From assembly GCA_013146195.2 (NCBI GenBank), contig CM028380.1, positions 86,244,049 to 86,308,048 on the forward strand: a stretch of 64,000 bases of DNA, in the 5' to 3' direction. This document shows, piece after piece, positions 56,429-64,000 of the stretch. The notes below the pieces were generated by a model that saw nothing but the letters and a program-made list of their open reading frames with translations, searched no databases and had not been told where the DNA came from. Position 1 is the first letter of the stretch; each line of letters opens with the position of its first letter. The position numbers and the translations under genes were made by a program. This DNA comes from Codonopsis lanceolata. Lineage: Eukaryota; Streptophyta; Magnoliopsida; Asterales; Campanulaceae.

Positions 56429-57277
56429 TGTTGATACTCATTGTATTTATATTTATATATGCTCATACATTACATTAGTTTTATACATTAGTGGCTAATT
56501 GGGCTGCGTATCAATTAGCGTGGAAACTGTGTATAGAACTTTGCCTAGAATAGTTTGTTTTATAGGACTTCACAGGTTCAGCGGAAGACCTCTTTTAAAG
56601 CTTCAGCGAAAGACACTTTACAACATACAACGGCGGACCTTATGCACTTGCACTTGGTCAATCATGGCGTGTCGGTCAAACAAATCTTAGTGGATCAATT
56701 AAATTTATTCTTATCGGTTTGAATTTAAATTGAGACATTCCGACATCTCGACACGTAAGCGACTTTCGAAAAAAGGAAGACTTTCGCGGTGAGCGATAAA
56801 ATGCGGAGAAACAGGCGTCACCTGCATGCGTAACAACTCTCAGATCGACATCGGTTGCCCTACTTCCGTCTACGTAAAGATCTACGCACCCATTCCACGC
56901 TTTCGATATACGTGAAGAGCGAAATCGTCAAGACGGCTCCATGCATTTAATGCATTCAACCTAATAGAGCTGTTATACTTCGTCTTCTCCAACGGATCTC
57001 AAGAATGCTTCAGCTATAAATGCCGCCATTAAAGACTGAAGAAATATACTTCATGAAATGCTCTAAAAATCTACAACAACTCTAAGCCTTTATACTCAGT
57101 GCATTCAAGAGATCCTAAACATATCAAGAAGTCCTCGACAACAACAAGAAGCTCTGCATCAACATTTATTATTTTACTTCTTGTTGTTTTCATTCAAAGT
57201 TATTCTTCTGCACGAATTAAATATCTCGTTTACACAGATATTTAATTCCTTAACCCCCAAACACAAGTCAAGATTTT
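56429..57277 (+). repeat. W 3' LTR, interrupted by V
   Basis: Starts TGTTGATACTC and follows the Y LTR to CACAAGTCAAGATTTT, where V begins at 57278. The remaining part (TTGTACACGATCC and onward in Y) must lie beyond V. Confidence 0.87.
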
Positions 57278-58480
57278 TGTTGATTCCTACTTTTAGATTT
57301 GGTTGAGTCATCCTCTGATTCTAGTGTCTGAGTGGCTAAAAGGTGCAGCGTCAGATTAGTGTGGCAATTGTCTTAGAATCAATTTGTTTAGAACTGTTTA
57401 AGTGTTAGTCTAGGCGCGGTTTTGCAAAGCTTCTACAGCAGCCTTGAAGGACCAGCAGACTTTGAAGTCTGCTCAGAGACCGGAAAATCAAAATTGGCCA
57501 AATCACAAGATAATGACACGTGTACACCTATTTGATATTTTCGAAAATATCTAATCTTTATGTCTTCATCAAATTTCTTTTTCAAAGAGTCAACTCTGCA
57601 TGATGACAAGCTGTCGGTGTCTCGAACTCGAAGGCGAAGACATTACCCGTTTTGGCTAAGAAGACTTTCCAAGCCGCTGCGAGCACGCAATCGAAACTTT
57701 ACTCAAATTGGGAATGTCCTCTCTGCACTGCATCTCTGATGACTGTGGCTGTTACATCTTCCAAAGCGCCGAATTGCATTCAATGCAAAAGAACGTTGGA
57801 CACAGTTCAATCTGTCTCAGTCCAACGGTCCAAAGATCCCTTCCTAGTATTTATTCAAGTCTTGAAGATTTGAAGAACAACTCTTGCGCATTAAACTCAA
57901 AAGCTTCATCTTCAACACTCAAGCATTCAAGAGATCAAAGGACAAGGACTAACACTTCACCAAACTCTCTGAAGCTGCAGATCTACCATCTTAAATTCGT
58001 TTCAGCTTCATTTAGTTTGTCTTTAAACTGTTCTTTAATTCTGCACGTGAAGAGAACATTTAATCATTGAGTGTCTCTCTCACCTTTATACACTTGGTTA
58101 AAAACCCATTTTGTACACGATCCATTAGTGATCTTACTCATAAACCTAGTGGATAAACAAGTGCACTTTTAAAATCCAAAGCTAACCACTTTGGTAGTGG
58201 ATGTAGTACTATTCACAGTACGAACCACTTCAAATTTCTGTGTGCTGTTTGAACTGTTCTTACATTTCTCATTAACTGCTTGTACTTATCTTCTCCATAA
58301 TCTGTACTGCCTTCACAACACTCTTAACAGTTGAGATTCTGCTTAGTTTCCGCTGCCTTAACACTTCTATTTAACCCTTCAAAAATCTTTAAGAAGTGTT
58401 TACGAAAAGTTTTGCTAAAAACATAACTAGGCTATTCAACCCCCCTTCTAGCCTAGATTGAGCCTATTTTGGGACCAACA
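57278..58480 (+). repeat. V 5' LTR (1203 bp)
   Basis: Starts TGTTGATTCC and ends GGGACCAACA, directly before the primer site. It is nearly the reverse complement of the Z 3' LTR. A cluster of differences at 57612-57690 shows CTG/CAG in X or Z against CG in V. The LTR would supply promoter and polyadenylation signals. Confidence 0.92.
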
Positions 58481-58482
58481 AT

Positions 58483-58494
58483 TGGTATCAGAGC
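58483..58494 (+). promoter_or_regulatory. V primer binding site (tRNA-Met)
   Basis: TGGTATCAGAGC, the classic initiator tRNA-Met complement of plant copia elements, two bases after the LTR. Confidence 0.93.
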
Positions 58495-58547
58495 TTAATT
58501 CTTTGAAAAATTATTTTTCCAAGCTTAACCTCTTGAGAATAGATCCT

Positions 58548-60792
58548 ATGGCTCACTATATGCTGCCTACTTCAAATACCAGCCACGTCCCAATATTGGA
58601 CGAAGGTCACTTCGAAGTATGGAAAGATAAAGTTATGAGATATATGAACTCTATTGATAATCGGTTGTGGCAATGTGTTCTAACAGGTCCTTACATTCCA
58701 ATGAAACCCAACCTACTTGCCGAAGTAGCCAGTGGTCCTCCCGAGATACCTAAATCCATGAACGAATGGACAGACGAAGAAAGGAGGCTCGTTGAACTCG
58801 ACAGCAAGGCTATTCATATTATATCCAGCTCTGTCGACACAAGCACATATCAACAGATCATCAGATGCAAAACTGCCAAGGAGATGTGGGAAGCTTTGGT
58901 GGAATACCTTGAAGGAGATCTACCCACCAGAGACAACAGGAAGTACAACTACATTCAACAATTCGATTCATTCAGAAAAGATCCTAAGGAGACTCTCCGG
59001 CAAGCCTACGACAGATTTTGTGAGGTAGTAAACAGTTGCTACTCTTTAGGAAAGGAATATAGTGTTAAAGAGGTAAATATGAGATTTTTAGCTTCTTTAG
59101 GAAGTTTGTGGCATGTTAAAACCACTGCAATAAAAGAGTCCAAAGACTTGAACTCCATGCACCTCAGAAGTTTGTATGCGAGTCTAACAGTCTATGAGCA
59201 AGAATTACTTCAAGCTCAAGAACAGGACAAACATTTTAAACTTCCTTCTTTTTCTGCTATCTCTCAGGAAATTCCTGCCCAAGAAAATAAACCATCTACT
59301 TCTTCAAATGAGAATGAAATCCTTTCTGATGAACAATTTGCTATGTTCGTTAAGAAATTTCAAAAGTTCTCAAAATTTAACAAAAAGAAGGAAGCAAACC
59401 AGCAGACTTTTAGAAAGTCTGCTGAAAACTCACACAACAATGAGTTGGTTTGCTACAATTGCAGGAAGCCTGGTCACTTTGCTTCTAAATGTCCTAAGCC
59501 AAAATATGAAGCCTACAAAAGAAGACCATCTAAATCATTTTCTAAACATAGAGGTCTTCTGGCTGAGGACTTAGAAGAAAACCATGTATCCACTTGGTTT
59601 GAAACTGATTCTGATGAGGATGATAGTGATGACTCACCTGAGCAGGCACACATTTGCCTCGTTGCTCTAGAGTCACCACCTACCTATGACTCAGATAGTG
59701 AAGTTAAATACTCTCCTTTTCAAGCTAACATCGAACAATCTCCTGAAGAGCCTTCAAAAGAAGAAATCCTCAAGGATGCTCAAGACATGCTAGAGGAATT
59801 CAATGAATTTAGAAAGGCCTATGTTAAGTTAGCTAAAAGTCATGAGAAGCTGAGAAATCCATCTTTGCCGAAGCCGAGTTAAAAACTCTCCATGGAGTCC
59901 AGCAGGAAAGTATCAAGTTAAAAGAAGAGAACAAGTTTCTCAATGAAAAGGTTGCTTGTCTTATTGATCATGCCAAAGAGTTATCTGCTGAGAAAGAAGA
60001 GTTGCAAAAAACCATTAACTCATGGAATAACTCAACGGCAGTCTTTGATCAAATTCTTGGAGATCAGAAGCCCTCAACAGATAAATCTGGGCTAGGATTC
60101 TCTAATAACATTTCTGGTGCAACCTCTGAACAAGAAAATGAACATTTTACAGTGAATAGTAATATTCCTGTACAATATCAGAAACCTAACAAGGGTAAAG
60201 AAGGAATTGGCTACACTGCTACTCCTTATAAATACCCTAAGGTTCAAATTATCAAAAACAGTGAAGCTTTGAAAGCAAAACAATCATCGGAGATAAATCT
60301 GCTAAAGGTGGTGCAGACTTACAACAGCCCTCCACCAGCACTTTTGTAAAAGCAAAGGCTGTTGTTTCAGGGCCTACGAAAAGTCTGCTCAAACCTATCA
60401 GATTCATCAACAGCACTACAGATGGTGATGCTGCTACACAGAATGTTGATACCAAGCTTAAAGGCAAAATGCATGAGGTATCAAAGTCTACTACCAGCAA
60501 ACATTCTTCTGCTAAAGCAAAGACTGCTGTATACAGACTCAAGAAGCCTCATACAGATGCTCCTAAGCCTGTTGTTAACAAATCTGCTAAATCAAAAGCT
60601 GCTGTTATGAAAAATGTTCAAAAACCTTCCAACACCCAGCTTGATCAAACAAGTTTCTGTAATTTCCATCACTGTACATTTTGCAAATGTTTTGGCCACT
60701 TGGTCCATGAATGTCTGCTGAAATCCATCATGAAGCCTGCTGGATCCCCTATTCCAAAAATCAGGCAAGTATGGGTTCCAAAAATACGCTAA
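58548..60792 (+). pseudogene. V gag with two zinc knuckles, two frameshifts
   Basis: I place the start at the ATG 58548 (MAHYMLPTSNTSHVPILDE), downstream of the primer site; the frame is open further back into the LTR. Open to TAA at 59882. Features: DUF4219-like N-terminus (HFEVWKDKVMRYM), UBN2 gag core (DSFRKDPKETLRQAYDRF), first CCHC knuckle CYNCRKPGHFASKC, and an acidic stretch with DSDEDDSDDS. A one-base shift near 59850 moves the frame to a coiled coil (60002-60349), and another near 60290 to a Lys-rich part (60469-60792) with a second knuckle CTFCKCFGHLVHEC and QVWVPK. Two knuckles separated by a coiled coil are usual in Sirevirus Gag. It forms the particle and binds genomic RNA. Confidence 0.87.
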
Positions 60793-60852
60793 CCATCTGG
60801 ACCCATAAGAAAAATAAAAGGGGACCATGATTTTCTTACCTTTATATCTCAG

Positions 60853-62110
60853 GTGTGCTTCATGGCTGATTCCAGTTCAGAAAAGAAAGATGTATGGTAT
60901 CTAGACAGCGGCTGCTCAAGACACATGACCGGAGAATCCTGTCTTCTCTCTAACATTTCTGAAGCGGAAGGCCCTCCAGTCATCTTCGGAGACAATGCTA
61001 AAGGAAGAACAATTGGCTATGGATCCATCATTCGAGGAAATCTCTCCATTGGAAAAGTCTCTCTAGTAGAAGGCTTGAAACATAATCTCCTGAGTATTTC
61101 TCAATTCTGTGACAAAGGGCTTATCTGTCAATTCTCCTCAAACAGATGTGATATCAAGGATCCAGTCTCTTGCTCAACCTTGGTTACTGGACATAGACAA
61201 GGGAATGTCTATGTGATAGATTTGAATGCCTACGGTAAGGCTGCTAATCTATGTCTTGTGGCAAACTCTGCTCAAGACAAAAGCTGGCTGTGGCATAAAA
61301 GACTCAGCCATTTGAACTTCAAGTATCTGGCCAAGCTATCCAAAGAAGGTCTAGTTAAAGGATTACCAAAGGTCTCTGCTGATCATGATCGTGCGTGCAA
61401 AGCGTGTCAACTGGGAAAGCTCTCAAAAACATCATTCAAAAGCAAGCCAGGACTCTCAACGACGAGACCTCTTCAACTGTTACACATGGATCTCTTCGGA
61501 CCAGTCACTACTATCAGCTATGGTGGTCACAGATACACGCTTGTAGTAGTTGACGATTATACCAGATACACTTGGACAGAGATGATGTCTTCTAAAGATC
61601 ACACATACGATCTTCTTACAGCTTTGTTCAGAAGACTGCAAACGCAAAAACTCGATGAGATCAGTGACGTTCGATCAGACAATGGTACTGAGTTCACAAA
61701 CAATGGAATAGCAAAATCGTGATGATCACGGCATTGGTCACAATTTCTCGTAAGGACACCACAGCAGTAATGGTGTTGCGTAAAGGAAAAACGTAACACT
61801 TATCGAAGCCGCTAAAACTATGCTTGCCAAGCTAAGTTGCCCAAACACTTGGGCGCCAACACACCGCTTCACTCGTAACATCGTTAATCAACAAATTTCA
61901 CGGTAAAACACCCTATGAACTTTGGAGAGGTAAAACCCCAAACATTGGATTTTTTAAAATCTTCGGCTGCAAATGTTTTGTAGTCTACAATGGTAATGAC
62001 TACAGAGGCAAATTTGATCATAAAGCCGATGAAGGTGTATTTTTGGGTTATGCTTTACACTCCAAAGCTTACAGGGTTTTCAACAAACGATCATTAAAAA
62101 TAGTTGAATC
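60853..62110 (+). pseudogene. V protease and integrase
   Basis: In the same frame as the end of gag, after a single TAA at 60790-60792 and 60 open bases. Protease motif WYLDSGCSRHMTG (DSG active site) at about 60894-60932; the pre-integrase zinc finger LWHKRLSHLN with CKACQLGK; integrase core with HMDLFGP (first Asp), VVVDDYTRY and VRSDNGTEFTNNG (second Asp). The frame ends at TGA 61722 because of a small deletion; the rest, including the Glu region near 61770 and NKFHGKTPYEL-type sequence, is readable in other frames to about 62110. Protease matures Gag-Pol; integrase inserts the cDNA. Confidence 0.87.
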
Positions 62111-64000
62111 ATGCATGTTTCATTTGATGAATTTGATTTATTAGAGCCACACGTGGCTCCAAATGTTGCCGATGACTTTGTTAATGTTGAGACAGTACCT
62201 CCCAACCATCAACCTCTCAAATACCTAATCCATCAACAAAGAACTCCATCAAATATTTCTGATCATCATTTATTATCAAACGGGTCATCAGAAAACTTCA
62301 ACCCTGCTCAAGGAGACTCAATTCCAGAACCTTTTGTTTCTGAACCCGAAAATCTTATTCCTCAACTCACCTATGAACCAAATTCTGAACACAACACTCA
62401 TCAAGACACACACGATCTTCCTTCTAGCCCTCCTTCGAACCTTGTCCCAAGAAAAAGAACTCATCACATTCCTCTGTCACAAGAACTTGTAAAGACCATC
62501 CAATCTCTCAAATCATTGGTGACATTCATGTTGGAGTACGAACTAAGATCCTCCAAGAATGAATGTATGTTCGGCCGCATTCGCTTTCGTAAGAAGAGCC
62601 AAAGAAGATCGAAGAAGCTCTTCAAGATCCAAGTTGGTCGGAAGCCATGCAAGAAGAACTTCAAAGAATTTGAACGATGCCAAGTATGGAAGCTAGTCCC
62701 AAAGCCTGCTGATCATACTGTCATTGGCACAAAATGGGTGTTCAGAAACAAGAAGGATGAGGATGGGAACATAGTGAGAAACAAAGCAAGACTCGTTGCT
62801 CAAGGATATCGTCAAGAAGAAGGTATTGACTATGATGAAACGTTTGCTCCAAAGAGCAAGATTGGAAGCAATCGTAATCTTCTTAGCCTATGCTACATAC
62901 AAGGACTTTCAGGTCGTATCAAATGGATGTCAAGAGCGCATTTCTAAATGGTGATCTTCAAGAGACCGCCTACGTTGCTCAACCTCCGTGCTTTGTGGAG
63001 AAAGGAAAAGAAACTCACGCCTACAAGCTTAAGAAGGCTCTCTATGGTCTTAAGCAAGCTCCTCGGTATGAAACTTTATCCAAATTCTTAGTGGAACAAG
63101 GATTTGTGCGAGGCAAGATTGACACCACTCTCTTCATCCTCAAGCACAAAGGACATTCTCTGCTGGTACAAATTTACGTTGATGATATTATTTTCGGATC
63201 TACCAATGAGAAGCTGTGCAAGCGTTTTGAAACGCTCATGACTGGCAAATTTCAAATGAGCATGATGGGAGAACTCACATTCTTCCTGGGTCTTCAAATT
63301 CAACAATCCAACAAAGGAATATTCATCAGCCAATCCAAATATGCTAAAGATCTTGTCAAAAAATTTGGATTGGAAACAGCAAATACCTTTGATACACCAA
63401 TGGCTGCTAAATGTAAACTTACAAAAGACTTACAAGGAAAGAAAGTTGATATCACTCACTATAGGGGGATAATCGGATCTCTGCTTTACCTCACCGCCAG
63501 CAGACCTGACATAGTGTATGCTGTTGGGGTGTGTGCTAGATTTCAAGCAGACCCTCGTGAGTCACATCTTCTTGCAGCCAAAAGAATTATTAAGTACGTA
63601 TCAGATACCACCAACTTAGGTATCTGGTATCCAAGGGAATCCTCTTTCAACTTGGTTGGTTACTCAGATGCCGACTATGCTGGTTGCCAAATTGACAGAA
63701 AAAGCACCAGTGGAACTTGTCAATTTCTAGGAGACAGACTTGTCTCCTGGGCTAGCAAGAAACAAGCATCTGTTTCCAACTCCACCACCAAGCAGTACAT
63801 AGGCTGGCGGTAGGCTGTCAACTGCTTTGGATCAAACAACAGTTGGTGGACTACGACATCAAAGTAGCAGACTGCCCAATCATGTGTGATAACACCTCAG
63901 CAATCTCTATCACATACAATCCTGTGATGCACTCTAAAACGAAGCATATCGATGTTCGATATCACTTTCTAAGGGACAATGTAGAAAAGAGAAACATTAG
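62111..64000 (+). pseudogene. V reverse transcriptase and RNase H, partial at window end
   Basis: Frame 62111-62947 holds the linker (FDEFDLLEPHVAPNVADD), VWKLVPKPADHTVIGTKWVF and RLVAQGYRQEEGIDYDETFA, the RT N-terminus. After a frameshift near 62900, frame 62890-63813 is open: KSAFLNGDLQETAYVAQPP, the catalytic YVDDIIFGSTNEK at about 63176-63214, LTFFLGLQIQQSNKGIF, YLTASRPDI and the RNase H start SDADYAGCQIDRKSTSG. A TAG at 63811-63813 follows another small shift; RNase H continues as KTKHIDVRYHFLRDNVEKR to 64000. RT catalytic residues are intact. Confidence 0.88.

Larger units (their letters stand above)
50410..57277 (+). mobile_element. W: Sirevirus-like copia element, 5' and 3' truncated
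   Basis: Integrase end, RT and RNase H (50410-52795), promoter, accessory gene (53155-56077), stem-loop (56309-56368), polypurine tract (56417-56428) and 3' LTR (56429-57277). The LTR is interrupted by V at 57278. Same family as Y. Confidence 0.85.
57278..64000 (+). mobile_element. V: Sirevirus-like copia element, best preserved, runs off the window
   Basis: 5' LTR (57278-58480), primer site (58483-58494), gag (58548-60792), protease and integrase (60853-62110), RT and RNase H (62111-64000). The RNase H end, any accessory gene and the 3' LTR are outside. Its RT active site is intact. A few frameshifts and one shared stop prevent a single gag-pol frame as read. Confidence 0.9.

Noticed and set aside
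57708..58070. 120-codon frame in the V LTR (also 41433-41849 and 12922-13224)
   Set aside because: It lies within LTR sequence shared by X, Z and V, has no domain and varies in frame.

Overview
The window looks like repeat-dominated plant nuclear DNA, probably from a eudicot. The evidence is plant Ty1/copia elements with tRNA-Met primer sites, Ty3/gypsy elements of the Tat type with two RNase H domains, and a plant-type aspartic protease (ASPG/nepenthesin-like) present in many broken copies. I found no intact ordinary host gene, no tRNA or rRNA gene, and no CRISPR array. Two runs of exactly 100 N (19849-19948, 50310-50409) show that three contigs have been joined.

Layout. 1-4829: a minus-strand copia element (C1) that has lost most of pol; it interrupts aspartic protease copy A. 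4830-12385: six broken aspartic protease copies in alternating orientation (A-, B+, C-, D+, E-, F+), a tandem array of inverted pairs. 12386-19848: copia X (minus), inserted in copy F and cut by the first gap. 19949-25677: copia Y (plus), cut at its 5' side by the same gap and inserted in the 3' LTR of gypsy G1. 25678-34904: G1 (minus), a Tat-type element with LTRs, primer site and gag but no recognisable pol, and a 43-bp minisatellite near its 3' end. 34905-41030: gypsy G2 (plus), decayed gag, RT, two RNase H domains and integrase, followed by an antisense reading frame. 41031-50309: copia Z (minus), cut by the second gap. 50410-57277: copia W (plus). 57278-64000: copia V (plus), inserted in the 3' LTR of W, the best preserved element, running off the window.

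X, Z and V are one copia family; Y and W are a sister family. Gag with two zinc knuckles, long Lys-rich and coiled-coil gag, a tRNA-Met primer site and an extra reading frame between pol and the 3' LTR fit the Sirevirus lineage. The most interesting feature is that extra gene. In X, Y, Z and W it has its own TATA-like box, a CT-rich leader, an ATG at a similar distance, and an apparent intron near the ATG; Z retains a segment of about 280 bp that X lacks. It encodes a conserved N-terminal domain, a Pro/Ser-rich middle and a charged, coiled-coil C-terminus. A stem-loop is conserved between this gene and the polypurine tract in all four.

Many frameshifts in the copia copies fall where sister copies have CAG or CTG and the damaged copy has CG. 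This looks systematic and may be base-calling error at methylated CHG sites, so the pseudogene calls for these elements describe the sequence as given and may not be biological.
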